From: Antrihabitans cavernicola
GTDB taxonomy: Bacteria > Actinomycetota > Actinomycetes > Mycobacteriales > Mycobacteriaceae
Direction of reading: 5' to 3'
Length of the DNA stretch: 64,000 bases
Assembly: GCF_008297975.1 (NCBI RefSeq)
Contig: NZ_VLNY01000010.1
Location: 62,001-126,000, forward strand
In this document: piece after piece, positions 25,791 to 34,793 of the stretch
Position numbering within the stretch: position 1 is the first letter of the stretch
Layout: every line of letters begins with the position of its first letter
The notes under the pieces: generated by a model
What the model saw: the letters and a program-made list of their open reading frames with translations, nothing else
What the model was told of the DNA's origin: nothing
Databases searched by the model: none
Translations under genes and position numbers: made by a program

Positions 25791-26320
25791 GCACCGCCAA
25801 CACGCAACGTCGCATGGCGGCCCGGACTGACCCGGCAGCGATTCGTCGCCATTCAGCCCGAGATATGCCTGGTGGATGACCGGGAATACAGAAGTCTTCG
25901 TCGTTCTTGGTATCGACGAATCGGCGGGTGATGCGCTCATCGAATCCGAGATCGAGGCGCCGGGTAAATACCGTTCGCATCGCCACGGTCGAGCCTTGTA
26001 GCACTGGATCAGCAGTGACCGATAGCTACCGCTCATTGAGATTCGCTGCATACCGGGTCCAGCGACGGGGGTGACGGACATTGCGTGACGTCGCGTCGAA
26101 CCCTTGTCCTGGACTGTGCCAACAGTATGTCCCGGCTATCCGTCCTCGCTCGGATCGGCGGGTTCCGGCGTGGAGCGCGAATTTGGTCGTGGTCTGGACA
26201 GTACTGCCGTACGCTTGGTCCAACCACATGTTAGCGGCGCACACATCGAGTTGTCGGGTGAGTCCGGTCGCGGCCCCCAACCAGCAGATACGCCCCACGA
26301 CGTAATGAAGGGATTCAACG
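25791..26320. other. 530-bp intergenic region without a recognisable gene
   Basis: No reading frame here resembles a protein I recognise. A short palindrome CAGTACTG occurs at 26199-26206 and the segment just upstream of 26321 should hold the promoter and ribosome site (AAGGG) of the DJ-1-like gene. The region may contain decayed cargo. Confidence 0.4.
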
Positions 26321-27004
26321 ATGACCAAGCGAATTCTGCACGTTGTCACCAATGTCGGCCACTACGAGGACCCGTCCAAGCCGACCGGGTTGTGGCTGTC
26401 GGAGTTGACGCACGCGTATCACGTGTTCGAGGAGCAGGGCTATGAGCAGCGGATCGTCAGCCCGAACGGAGGCTTGTCCCCGTTGGAACCGCGCGCGCTG
26501 AAGTTTCCGAACTACGACAAGACCGCGAAGGCGTGGCGCGCCGACGAGGCCCGGATGGCGCTGCTCGCGAATACCGCCTCACCCGACGAGATCGACTCGG
26601 CAGATTTCGACGCCATCTACTTCACCGGCGGCCATGCTGTGATGTTCGACTTTCCCGACAGCGAAGGCTTGCAACGGATTACGCGTGAGATCTGGGAACA
26701 GGGCGGAATCGTCTCATCGGTGTGCCACGGATACTGCGGGCTGCTGAACACCAAGCTGTCGGACGGCTCGCTGCTGATCGCGGACCGTAAGCTCACCGGG
26801 TTCGCGTGGCAGGAGGAAGTGGTCGCCAGAGTCGACAAGCTGGTGCCCTACAACGCCGAACAGGAATCGAAGCAACGTGGTGCGCTGTACGAGAAGGCCC
26901 TGGTGCCATTCGCGGTGAAGGTCGTCATCGACGGCCGGCTGGTGACGGGCCAGAATCCGCCGTCGGCCAAGGCGACTGCCAAAGCGGTCGTGTCGGTGCT
27001 GTGA
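26321..27004 (+). CDS. DJ-1/PfpI (Hsp31-like) family protein
   Basis: 227 residues with the class I glutamine-amidotransferase-like fold. The nucleophile elbow is SVCHGYCGLLN with Cys at about 128, and FTGGHAVMFDFPD carries the conserved upstream Gly-His segment, as in Hsp31/YajL-type chaperones and glyoxalase III. Likely repair or detoxification of reactive carbonyls. It overlaps the next SDR gene by TGATG (stop 27002-27004, start 27004). Confidence 0.87.
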   Translation: MTKRILHVVTNVGHYEDPSKPTGLWLSELTHAYHVFEEQGYEQRIVSPNGGLSPLEPRALKFPNYDKTAKAWRADEARMALLANTASPDEIDSADFDAIYFTGGHAVMFDFPDSEGLQRITREIWEQGGIVSSVCHGYCGLLNTKLSDGSLLIADRKLTGFAWQEEVVARVDKLVPYNAEQESKQRGALYEKALVPFAVKVVIDGRLVTGQNPPSAKATAKAVVSVL

Positions 27005-27858
27005 TGTCCAGCCGGCAAACAGTCGTCGCCCTCGTCACCGGTTGTTCGAGTGGCATCGGCGCGGCGACCGCGACCGACCTCGCGGCGCACGGCCACACCG
27101 TCTATGCCACCGCGCGCCGTCCCGAAACACTGAATTCGCTCGCCGATCAGGGATGCCACACGCTCGCGCTCGACGTCACCGACGATGCGTCTATGTCCGC
27201 CGCTATCGCTGCCGTCGAGCAGGAACACGGTGCTGTCGACGTGCTGGTGAACAATGCCGGCTATTCGCAGTCGGGTGCGGTCGAGTCGATCCCCCTCGAC
27301 GACATCCGCAAGCAGTTCGAAACCAACGTCTTCGGACTGATCCGGATGAGCCAGCTCGTCCTCCCGGGCATGCGCAAGGCCGGTCGGGGGCGGATCGTCA
27401 ACATCGGCTCGATGGGCGGCAAACTGACCTTCCCCGGCGGCGGCATCTATCACGCCACGAAATATGCGGTGGAGGCGATCTCGGACGCGATGCGGTTCGA
27501 GGTCCAGGGTTTCGGTGTCCAGGTCGTGCTCATCGAGCCCGGCCTGATCACCACCGAATTCGCCGGTACCGCAGTCGGATCGGTCGACGGCCTCGACGAC
27601 GGACCGTACGCGGACTTCAACGCGCGAGTCGGTGCGGTGACCGCCGACATCTACGCCGGCCCGATCGCCAAACTCGCCGGTGGTGGCCCGGAGTCGGTCG
27701 CCAAGGTCATCCGCAAGGCAGTCGAGAGCAAGCGGCCGAAGGCCCGGTATACGGTCACTCCCAGTGCGACACTGGGCATTCTGCAACGTCAGCTGACACC
27801 CGACAGGTTCTGGGATCTGGCGATGCGCACCCAGTTCCCAGTCCCCAAGAGCGACTGA
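27004..27858 (+). CDS. SDR family NAD(P)-dependent oxidoreductase
   Basis: 284 residues. TGCSSGIGAATATDLAAHGH is the cofactor motif, NNAGYSQSG follows at about 87-95, Ser is in IVNIGSMGG, and YHATKYAVEA holds the catalytic Tyr and Lys. The Thr-Gly-Cys-Ser-Ser-Gly form is typical of SDRs annotated as oxidoreductases close to retinol dehydrogenases. Translationally coupled to the DJ-1-like gene. It ends 4 bases before the convergent aldehyde dehydrogenase stop. Confidence 0.88.
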   Translation: MSSRQTVVALVTGCSSGIGAATATDLAAHGHTVYATARRPETLNSLADQGCHTLALDVTDDASMSAAIAAVEQEHGAVDVLVNNAGYSQSGAVESIPLDDIRKQFETNVFGLIRMSQLVLPGMRKAGRGRIVNIGSMGGKLTFPGGGIYHATKYAVEAISDAMRFEVQGFGVQVVLIEPGLITTEFAGTAVGSVDGLDDGPYADFNARVGAVTADIYAGPIAKLAGGGPESVAKVIRKAVESKRPKARYTVTPSATLGILQRQLTPDRFWDLAMRTQFPVPKSD

Positions 27859-27862
27859 CGGT

Positions 27863-29464
27863 TCAGCGCGAGCCCACACCTTTCAGGATCCGTTGCGCAC
27901 CGACCAAGACGGTCTCCCAGGACTGGTATGACAGCCAGGTCGGTGGGGTGAAGCCTTGGAGACGCTGCTGCGCGATCGTTTGGGGCTCGGTGTATTTCAG
28001 GATGCCGTCCACGCCGTGCCGGCGTCCCAATCCGGAGTCGCCCATGCCGCCCATCGGTGAGTCGATGCTTCCCCATGCGGCGGCGAAGGCTTCGTTGACG
28101 TTCACCGTGCCTGAGTGCAGCCGCGCGGCCACCGCTCGGCCCTTGGCGCTGTCGCGGGTCCAGACGCTGCCGTTGAGGCCGTACGGGGTGGCATTGGCCC
28201 GTTCGATCGCGTCGTCGACGTCGTGGAACTTGTAGATCGATACGACGGGGCCGAAGGTCTCGTGGTCGTAGAGCGTCATGTCGGGGGTGACGTCGACGAG
28301 GATGGTCGGTTCGTAGAACAACGGGCCGAGATCGGGTCGCGCCTTCCCGCCGGCGAGCACGGTGGCGCCCTTCGCGACCGCGTCCTCGACGTGCGCGGTG
28401 ACGGTGTCCAGCTGGGACCGGTTCGTGAGGCAGCCGACGTCGATGCTGTAGTCGTAGGCAGCACCGAGGCGGAGCTTCGTTGTGCGCGTGGCAAATTCGG
28501 CGACGAATTCGTCGTAGATCTGCTCGGCGACGTACATGCGCTCGATGGATACGCAGAGCTGTCCGGTGGAGGGGAAGCATGCGGTGATCGCGCCGTCCGC
28601 GGCCCGGTCGATATCGGCATCGTCGAGGACGAGCATCGCGTTCTTGCCGCCGAGTTCGAGCGATGCGCCGATGAGGCGTTCGCCGGCGTCGCGGGCGATC
28701 TGCCGTCCGCTCGCCGTGGATCCGGTGAACATCACGTAGTCGGCGTTGTCCATCAGCGCTGCGCCGATGGAGCTGCCGCGCCCGATCACCATCTGCCAGA
28801 CATCGGTAGGGAGGCCGGCCTCGTGCATCAGATCCAGCGCCCACAAAGCGGTGAGCGCGGTCTGGGTGTCGGGCTTCTGGACGACGGCGTTGCCGGCCAT
28901 CAACGCGGGGATGGCGTCGCCCGCGGCCATGCTGAGGGGGTAGTTCCACGGTGAGATTACCGACACCACGCCCTTGGGGTGGTGCAGTTCGGTGGTGTGG
29001 GTGAGCAGGGGAATCGCGCCGCGGCGTCGCTGGGGCGCAAGGAGTTTGGCGGCGCTGCGGGCGTAGTACCTTGCGGTGATCGCGATGTCGGTGACCTCGA
29101 GCAGCGCATCGCGGCGGGTCTTGCCGTTTTCGGCCTGCATCAGATCCAGGGCCTGCTCCCGGCGGTCGAGGACGAGGTCGTGGAATCGGAGCAGGATCTT
29201 CTTTCGCTCGCGCACGGGCGTGGCCGCCCAGCTCGCCTGGGCTACGCGTGCGCGCGCGAAGGCGTCCTCGACATCGGCGGGAGTGGAGACCGGCAGATCC
29301 GCCAGCTGCGTGTCCGTATAGGGGGCGTTGGTGGTTACGCGGGCTGCATCCGGTGCCGCCGCCACGCGCGAGGTCAGCCGGATCAGCAGGGCGGGGGTCA
29401 ACGACGGGGGTCGGTGGCCGGTGCCGATTGCCTGGGTTGGCAAGGTGGATTGATCGATCGACAT
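27863..29464 (-). CDS. gabD2: NAD(P)-dependent aldehyde dehydrogenase, GabD2-like
   Basis: 533 residues. PWNYPLSMAAGDAIPALMAGNAVVQKPD (first 20 residues PWNYPLSMAAGDAIPALMAG) is the cofactor region, the catalytic Glu is in LELGGKNAML, and the nucleophile Cys is in STGQLCVSIER. The C-terminal NVNEAFAAAWGSIDSPMGG fits succinic-semialdehyde dehydrogenases of the Mycobacterium GabD2 type, though other aldehydes are possible. Last gene of the minus-strand unit esterase-ADC-like, whose promoter carries operator O1 (31442-31489). Confidence 0.85.
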   Translation of the reverse strand: MSIDQSTLPTQAIGTGHRPPSLTPALLIRLTSRVAAAPDAARVTTNAPYTDTQLADLPVSTPADVEDAFARARVAQASWAATPVRERKKILLRFHDLVLDRREQALDLMQAENGKTRRDALLEVTDIAITARYYARSAAKLLAPQRRRGAIPLLTHTTELHHPKGVVSVISPWNYPLSMAAGDAIPALMAGNAVVQKPDTQTALTALWALDLMHEAGLPTDVWQMVIGRGSSIGAALMDNADYVMFTGSTASGRQIARDAGERLIGASLELGGKNAMLVLDDADIDRAADGAITACFPSTGQLCVSIERMYVAEQIYDEFVAEFATRTTKLRLGAAYDYSIDVGCLTNRSQLDTVTAHVEDAVAKGATVLAGGKARPDLGPLFYEPTILVDVTPDMTLYDHETFGPVVSIYKFHDVDDAIERANATPYGLNGSVWTRDSAKGRAVAARLHSGTVNVNEAFAAAWGSIDSPMGGMGDSGLGRRHGVDGILKYTEPQTIAQQRLQGFTPPTWLSYQSWETVLVGAQRILKGVGSR

Positions 29465-29535
29465 GAGTTCGCTCCAAGGGGTTGCCGGGGTTGCCGGAGG
29501 TCGGGGTCGCCCGCCCTTCAGCTACCGCCGCGTTG

Positions 29536-30489
29536 TCAGTGCAGTGCTGCGCGCAGGGTGTCCTGCGCGAGCTTGATGGCCGCCTTCGCGGCCTGGGTCG
29601 ACGCCAGGGCGTGCAGCATCACGAAATCGTGGATGATGCCGCCGAAGCGCACCTGGGTGACCGGGACGCCGGCCTCGCGGAGTTTGGCGGCGTAGGCCTC
29701 GCCCTCGTCGCGCAGTACGTCGGCCTCGCCGGTGATGATCAGTGCCGGCGGCAGCCCTCGGAGTTGCTCGACCGACGCGCGCAGCGGGGACGCGTAGATC
29801 TCCTCGCGTTGCGCGTCGTTCTCGGTGTACTGGTCCCAGAACCATTGCATGCCTTTGCGAGCGAGGAAGTAGTGCTCGGCGAACTGGTGGTAGGAGGCGG
29901 TGTCGAAGTCGGCGTTGGTGACCGGGTAGAACAGCACTTGCTGCGCGATCGTCACGTCGCCGCGCTCTTTCGCCATCAAGGTGAGCACGGCGGTCATGTT
30001 GCCGCCGACCGAGTCGCCGGCTGCGGCGAATCGTGATGCGTCGAGCCCTTTTTCGGCACCGTGGGCGAAGACCCACTGGGCGGCGGCGTAGTTCTGCTCG
30101 ATCGCGGTCGGATACTTCGCTTCGGGAGATCGGTCGTACTCCGGGAACACCACCGCTGCGTCGGCGCCGACGGCGAGCTCGCGGACCAGCCGATCGTGGG
30201 TGTGCGCATTGCCGAACACCCAGCCGGCGCCGTGGATGAAGAAGATGACTGGCAGGGTCCCGGTTGCTCCGGCGGGTTTGACGATGCGTACTGGTACCGA
30301 CCCGGTCGGCCCGCCCTCGATGGTGATCCACTCCTCGTCGATCTCCGGCTTGTCGATCTCGCTGGACTGAACCTCGTCGACGGTGGCGCGACCTTCCTCG
30401 GGAGGCAGCTGGAACAGGAACGGTGGAGTGTCGGTGGCCTTTGCGAACTCTGCTGCTTCGGACTCGAGTACCGGCTCGATCTCGGGCAT
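29536..30489 (-). CDS. Alpha/beta hydrolase, hormone-sensitive-lipase family esterase (1)
   Basis: 317 residues. HGAGWVFGNAHTHDR is the HGGG-type oxyanion motif in its HGAG form, GDSVGGNM holds the nucleophile Ser (about 164), and the catalytic Asp and His are in EADVLRDEGEAYA and GIIHDFVML. Paralogous to the esterase at 31521-32495. Cytoplasmic. Lies between the ADC-like gene (12-bp gap) and gabD2; it probably hydrolyses the ester or lactone made in the pathway. Confidence 0.88.
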   Translation of the reverse strand: MPEIEPVLESEAAEFAKATDTPPFLFQLPPEEGRATVDEVQSSEIDKPEIDEEWITIEGGPTGSVPVRIVKPAGATGTLPVIFFIHGAGWVFGNAHTHDRLVRELAVGADAAVVFPEYDRSPEAKYPTAIEQNYAAAQWVFAHGAEKGLDASRFAAAGDSVGGNMTAVLTLMAKERGDVTIAQQVLFYPVTNADFDTASYHQFAEHYFLARKGMQWFWDQYTENDAQREEIYASPLRASVEQLRGLPPALIITGEADVLRDEGEAYAAKLREAGVPVTQVRFGGIIHDFVMLHALASTQAAKAAIKLAQDTLRAALH

Positions 30490-30501
30490 CGCTGTCTCCT
30501 T

Positions 30502-31419
30502 CTATCGGGGTGTCGCCGGTACCGAGGTCGGGACCGGCATATGCAGGGCGAGTTGACCTTCGGTGGTGACATCGAGCCGAACGGTTCGGATCGGTTTCAG
30601 TGAGCGCACGTCGTCGGACAGGCGCCCGCTGCCGAGTCGGAGATCGAGATTGCGCGGCAGGAGCGCGGATCCGGCCGACAGCTGGTTGGTCTGGCTGGTG
30701 GTCGAATGCCAGGCACCATTGATCGACGTGTAGGACGTCAGCGACGAAACCCTTTCTCCGCTTGGGTGTCTCGTCTGTGCAGGGGTAGGTACCGAGAGCG
30801 CGATGTCGGTGTCGCCGTGGTCGTTGGCGACGCGTGCGGTCGTGTGCGTGTCATCGATGTCGACGTCGAGCTCGGTGACCCATTTCGGGAAGCCGTAGCC
30901 ATCGTGCCCACGGACTTGCGCGATCTGGGTGTTGACCGGCAGCGAGAGCACATACGAATGCAGGTGGTCGTCGTCGAGGCCGGCGACCAGGTCGGCGAAC
31001 CCGAGCCTGCCGTGCCGTGCCGGCCTGACCGCGACCCCGACCGCCGCCTCCGTGTAGAAGTCGATGTCGCACACGTCGTAGCGGAAGAAGATGATCGAGA
31101 CCAGCCCGAGTCCGGGCGCGACCTGCAGAGGGGCCAACTCCGCGGGCAGCCGGTCGCGGATCGCGCTGGAACGGGCGAGCATCGTGATTCGCGCGGTCGA
31201 GATGCGGTAGTAGAAGTTCGGCGTGAACGTCTCGCCGATCGGCGAATCAACCTTGGTCTTCGACAGCCCGCGGAAAAAGTCCACGCTGCTCACCCGCGGG
31301 TCGCGGGCGATCTCGTCCAGATTCGGATCCATCCGAAACCGGTCGTACAGGCCACCTTTCGGGACCGTGACCGTGCGGCCACCCAACTCGACCTCGACTG
31401 TGTCCTGGATTGTCGGCAT
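30502..31419 (-). CDS. Acetoacetate decarboxylase family protein
   Basis: 305 residues of the ADC-like fold, recognised by GLGLVSIIFFRYDVCDIDFYTEAAVGVAV and HGYGFPKWVTELDV-type segments (short pieces: VPKGGLYDRF, GYGFPKWV). Members include acetoacetate decarboxylase and enzymes acting on related keto acids or enals; the Schiff-base lysine is not certain here. First gene after operator/promoter O1, leading the ADC-esterase-gabD2 unit. Confidence 0.75.
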   Translation of the reverse strand: MPTIQDTVEVELGGRTVTVPKGGLYDRFRMDPNLDEIARDPRVSSVDFFRGLSKTKVDSPIGETFTPNFYYRISTARITMLARSSAIRDRLPAELAPLQVAPGLGLVSIIFFRYDVCDIDFYTEAAVGVAVRPARHGRLGFADLVAGLDDDHLHSYVLSLPVNTQIAQVRGHDGYGFPKWVTELDVDIDDTHTTARVANDHGDTDIALSVPTPAQTRHPSGERVSSLTSYTSINGAWHSTTSQTNQLSAGSALLPRNLDLRLGSGRLSDDVRSLKPIRTVRLDVTTEGQLALHMPVPTSVPATPR

Positions 31420-31441
31420 CCGAAATGCTCCTCGCTCAAAT

Positions 31442-31489
31442 GTGTGCAGTGCTTACATCAGGCTAGACGTCAATGTAAGCACAGTCAAC
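31442..31489 (-). promoter_or_regulatory. TetR operator O1 and promoter for the ADC-esterase-gabD2 unit
   Basis: Perfect inverted repeat TGCTTACAT (31450-31458), 14 bases, ATGTAAGCA (31473-31481), flanked by GTGTGCAG and GTCAAC. Read on the minus strand the outer GTTGAC supplies a -35 TTGACT, and TAGCCT 17 bases on is a possible -10, so repressor and RNA polymerase sites overlap. It starts 23 bases upstream of the ADC-like gene. Confidence 0.75.
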
Positions 31490-31520
31490 AATGGTGCCGG
31501 TCACATCGGGACCGGCGGCC

Positions 31521-32495
31521 TCAGTCCTCGTGCAATGCGTCGCGCAGCGCGTCGACAGCGAGCTTGCGCGCGACGTTCGTGGCAGGGGTGTCGCGGAGGC
31601 TGTCCAGGAGCAGGAAGTCGTGCACGGTGCCGCTCACCCGGACGGCGGTGACGTCCACGCCTGCCTCGCGCAGTTTGTTGGCGTACAGTTCGCCGCCGTC
31701 GCGCAGCACGTCTGCTTCGGCGGTGATCACCAACGCGGGCGGCAGGCCGCTGAGTTGCTCCAGGCTCGCCCGCAGCGGCGCGGCATAGGGTTGTTCCCGC
31801 TCGTCCGGGTCGGTGGTGTAGGCATCCCAGAACCACTTCATTCCGTCACGGGTGAGGTAGTAGTGCTCGGCGAACTGGTAGTAGGACGGGGTGTCGAAGT
31901 CGGCGGCGGTCACCGGGTACAGCAGCACCTGGGCCTTGAGATCGATTCCGCCGCGGTCCTTGTTCATCAACGCGAAGACCGTGGACATGCAGCCGCCGAC
32001 GGACTCGCCGGTCACCGCGACGCGCGAGGTGTCCAGGCCGTGCTCGGCGCCGTGCTCGAGCACCCACTTGCCGACGGCGTAGTTCTGTTCGACCTGAGTA
32101 GGGAATTTCGACTCTGGCGCGCGGTCGTAGACGGGGAAGACGCCGGCCGCGCCGGCTCCGACGGTGAGTTCGCGGAAGAGTCGGTCGTGGGTCTTGTCGT
32201 CGCCGAAAACCCAACCGGCACCATGGATATAGAAGACGACCGGAAGTGGACCGGCGGCGCCCTTGGGTCGAATGATGCGAGTGTGCACGGTGCCCCAGGT
32301 GCCCGCATCGACGTCGACCCATTCCTCGTCGACGTCGGGCCGCGGCACGCTTGCGTCACTCTGGATGTCGAGCAGGAGTTGGCGACCCTTTTTCGGCGGC
32401 AACTCGTAGATCCGAGGGTGCGGGTCGGTCTGTTCGGTCAATTCGCGGGCGGCAGTTTCCAGGTACGGCGTGATCGGTTGTGGCTGATCGGTCAT
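31521..32495 (-). CDS. Alpha/beta hydrolase, hormone-sensitive-lipase family esterase (2)
   Basis: 324 residues. Oxyanion motif HGAGWVFGDDKTHDR, nucleophile in GESVGGCM (Ser at about 167), acid and His in EADVLRDGGELYA and GTVHDFLLL. About half identical by eye to the esterase at 29536, so a duplicated enzyme in one pathway. Divergent from the AraC regulator, which starts 58 bases away. Confidence 0.88.
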   Translation of the reverse strand: MTDQPQPITPYLETAARELTEQTDPHPRIYELPPKKGRQLLLDIQSDASVPRPDVDEEWVDVDAGTWGTVHTRIIRPKGAAGPLPVVFYIHGAGWVFGDDKTHDRLFRELTVGAGAAGVFPVYDRAPESKFPTQVEQNYAVGKWVLEHGAEHGLDTSRVAVTGESVGGCMSTVFALMNKDRGGIDLKAQVLLYPVTAADFDTPSYYQFAEHYYLTRDGMKWFWDAYTTDPDEREQPYAAPLRASLEQLSGLPPALVITAEADVLRDGGELYANKLREAGVDVTAVRVSGTVHDFLLLDSLRDTPATNVARKLAVDALRDALHED

Positions 32496-32553
32496 GGTTC
32501 CTCCTTGTCGGGGCGAGTACCCAGCGGGTGCTCGATGACGCGTCTATCACGCT

Positions 32554-33588
32554 ATGGACGCCGGTACTGTGGCGACAATGGGCGCACACGACACTTTCCG
32601 GGGCGATCGCGACAGCCCGCCGCGGATAGCGAGTGAGGTGGGGCTGGTCGTCTACCCGGACTGTCAACTGTCGGCGATTCACGGCCTCACCGACATTTTC
32701 CGGATCGCCAGCGAGTACGCGGCCACGAGCATAAGCAGCCCCCCGGCCGTCATCCGGGTCAGCCACTGGGCGGCGGTGAACGGGGAAGTCGAGTGCACTT
32801 TCGACAGCCATCCCGGCACCGATCACGCACTGACGCATGTGATTTCGCCGCCCAGCTTAATCGTGCCCGAGTACATGACGCCACGCGCGGATCTGCGGAG
32901 CTGGATGCTCGACATCCACGCGGCGGGGACCACCGTGTGCGCGGTGTGTGCGGGCGTGTTCGTTCTGGCTGACGCGGGACTGCTCGACGATCGGGACGCA
33001 ACGACCCATTGGGCGTTCGCCGACGAGCTGTCCAGGCGCTATCCGGCGGTCCGTGTCGATGCGTCCCGGATGGTCGTCGACGACGTCGACATCATCACCG
33101 CGGCAGGGATTTTGGCGTGGGTCGACCTCGGGCTCACGCTGGTCGAGCGGCTACTCGGCCCGAGTGTCATGCTGCACACGTCCCGTTTCATCCTCAGCGA
33201 TCCACCACGGCGCGAGCAACGCCTCTACAGCGAATTCGTCCCATCGCTCGGTCACGGCGATTCCGCGATTCTGCAAGCGCAGCAATACATTCACGCACAT
33301 AGCGACCTACAGGTAACTGTGCGAGGACTCGCCGAGGTCACCCGACTGCAACCGCGGACTCTGCAGCGGCGATTTCGGAAGGCAACGGGAATGAGCGTGA
33401 CCGAGTACCTGCAAGGCGCACGGATCGCCAAGGCGCGAGAATCACTGGAACTGACACAACATTCCGTGGAGCAGATCTCGATGGATTCGGGATACCTCGA
33501 TGCGTCGACCTTCCGAAGACTCTTCCAGCGCACAACGGGAGTCAGCCCCTCCGAATACCGCAAGCGGTTCGGGATCGCCCGAACGTGA
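32554..33588 (+). CDS. GlxA-type AraC family regulator
   Basis: 344 residues (336 if ATG 32578 is used; neither has a good ribosome site). N-terminal DJ-1/PfpI-like sensor domain with VGLVVYPDCQLSAIHGL and VCAVCAGVFVLADAGLL, and a C-terminal AraC double helix-turn-helix (VRGLAEVTRLQPRTLQRRF, VEQISMDSGYLDASTFRRLF). GlxA-type regulators activate neighbouring catabolic genes. It is divergent from esterase 2 and overlaps no operator of the O1-O4 type, so it probably gives a second input to the cluster. Confidence 0.9.
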   Translation: MDAGTVATMGAHDTFRGDRDSPPRIASEVGLVVYPDCQLSAIHGLTDIFRIASEYAATSISSPPAVIRVSHWAAVNGEVECTFDSHPGTDHALTHVISPPSLIVPEYMTPRADLRSWMLDIHAAGTTVCAVCAGVFVLADAGLLDDRDATTHWAFADELSRRYPAVRVDASRMVVDDVDIITAAGILAWVDLGLTLVERLLGPSVMLHTSRFILSDPPRREQRLYSEFVPSLGHGDSAILQAQQYIHAHSDLQVTVRGLAEVTRLQPRTLQRRFRKATGMSVTEYLQGARIAKARESLELTQHSVEQISMDSGYLDASTFRRLFQRTTGVSPSEYRKRFGIART

Positions 33589-34764
33589 TTATGTCGACGA
33601 CATGCGCGTGAACGACATGCCCGAGTCGGTCAGTCGTCGAATCAGATTCTCGCCCATCGCGGTTGCCGTCGTCACCTGACCGGCGGTGGGCGGATTGTCG
33701 TCGAACGCGAGGCACATCGCGGCGTGCGCGAGCATCTTCGCAGTGTCTCCGTAGCCTGGGTCACCACCCCGGACCTGCGTGTGCACCTGCCGCCCGCCGC
33801 CCTCGCCGATGAAGTCGACAGTGAACCACGAGCGTGCCCGCCGTGACTCCGACGGCCCGTCGCCCTGCGGGATGCGCGCACCGATCAATCGACGCAACGG
33901 TGGCACCTGCGTGGCCGCGACGAATCCCGCCAGTCCGACCGTGGCACCCGCCAGGAGAACGGGATTCCGCAGGCCCGCATAGTGCGCGTAGGTGAAGTCG
34001 GGGCCGTAGTCGGCGCGGGCCCGGGCGGATCGTTCGACGATCTGCGGGTCGACGGTCGGCAATGGCAACAACCAGAGATCAAGTGCGGCCTCACGGTGTG
34101 GAGCGCCGGCCCGGGCACGCGTCCGACGTCCTGCCGGTCGCGGCTCGATCTTCTTTCGGTCGGCCGCGGCGGTGCGCATCTGCCGCAACCGTGACATCTG
34201 CCCCAATCCGGAGTGCAGGGTGCCGCCCGAGATCATTGCGTTGCTGCGGATAACGCCGCGGACGCTCAGTGGGACGTCGGCCGGGAGCTGCTTGATCGTG
34301 AAGAGGGCGCCGAGATCGTGTGGGACGGAGTCGAATCCGCAGGCGTGCACGATCCGGGCGCCGGTCTCGACGGCGGTTGCGTGGTGGGCCAAGTACATCC
34401 GGTCGATGAATTCCGGCTCGCCGGTGAGGTCGACGTAGTCGGTGCCGGCAGCGGCGCACGCGGCGACCAGCGGCTCACCGTGCTCAAGGTACGGGCCGAC
34501 CGTCGTGATGACGACGCGCGCCGATTCAGCGACCGTGCGCAGGGAGCCGGGATCGGAGGTGTCGGCATGCAGGAGGTCGAGTTCGGACGCCGTCGGGTCG
34601 GTCGCGGCGAGGCGTTTACGCACCGCTTCGAGCTTGGTCCGGTTCCGGCCGGCGAGTGCCCAGCTGGCACCGGCAGGCAGGTTGGCGACGAGGTACTCGG
34701 CGGTCAATCCGCCGGTGAAGCCTGTGGCGCCGAAGAGCACCACGTCGTAAGCGCGGTCGGGCAT
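33589..34764 (-). CDS. Saccharopine dehydrogenase-like / trans-acting enoyl reductase family protein
   Basis: 391 residues. N-terminal Rossmann motif YDVVLFGATGFTGGLTAEYL and GPYLEHGEPLVAACAAAGTDYVDLTGE (first part GPYLEHGEPLVAA). This is the family of Rv2449c and Rv2953 (trans-acting enoyl reductase in M. tuberculosis lipid synthesis), usually annotated saccharopine dehydrogenase. One hydrophobic segment (VLLAGATVGLAGFVAA, about 270-285) is typical. Reduction of a C=C or a polyketide-like substrate is likely. 29-bp gap to the upstream old-yellow-enzyme gene; co-transcribed. Confidence 0.82.
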   Translation of the reverse strand: MPDRAYDVVLFGATGFTGGLTAEYLVANLPAGASWALAGRNRTKLEAVRKRLAATDPTASELDLLHADTSDPGSLRTVAESARVVITTVGPYLEHGEPLVAACAAAGTDYVDLTGEPEFIDRMYLAHHATAVETGARIVHACGFDSVPHDLGALFTIKQLPADVPLSVRGVIRSNAMISGGTLHSGLGQMSRLRQMRTAAADRKKIEPRPAGRRTRARAGAPHREAALDLWLLPLPTVDPQIVERSARARADYGPDFTYAHYAGLRNPVLLAGATVGLAGFVAATQVPPLRRLIGARIPQGDGPSESRRARSWFTVDFIGEGGGRQVHTQVRGGDPGYGDTAKMLAHAAMCLAFDDNPPTAGQVTTATAMGENLIRRLTDSGMSFTRMSST

Positions 34765-34793
34765 TCTCGTGATCCTTTGCAGTGGAGGCTGAG

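Noticed and set aside
25791-26320. Short minus-strand frames as genes (25750-26004, 26026-26352)
   Set aside because: No start with ribosome site, no recognisable domain; at best decayed sequence.
27789-29477. 562-codon open frame on the minus strand
   Set aside because: Arg/Pro/Gly-rich composition and complete overlap with the aldehyde dehydrogenase in another frame; not a gene.
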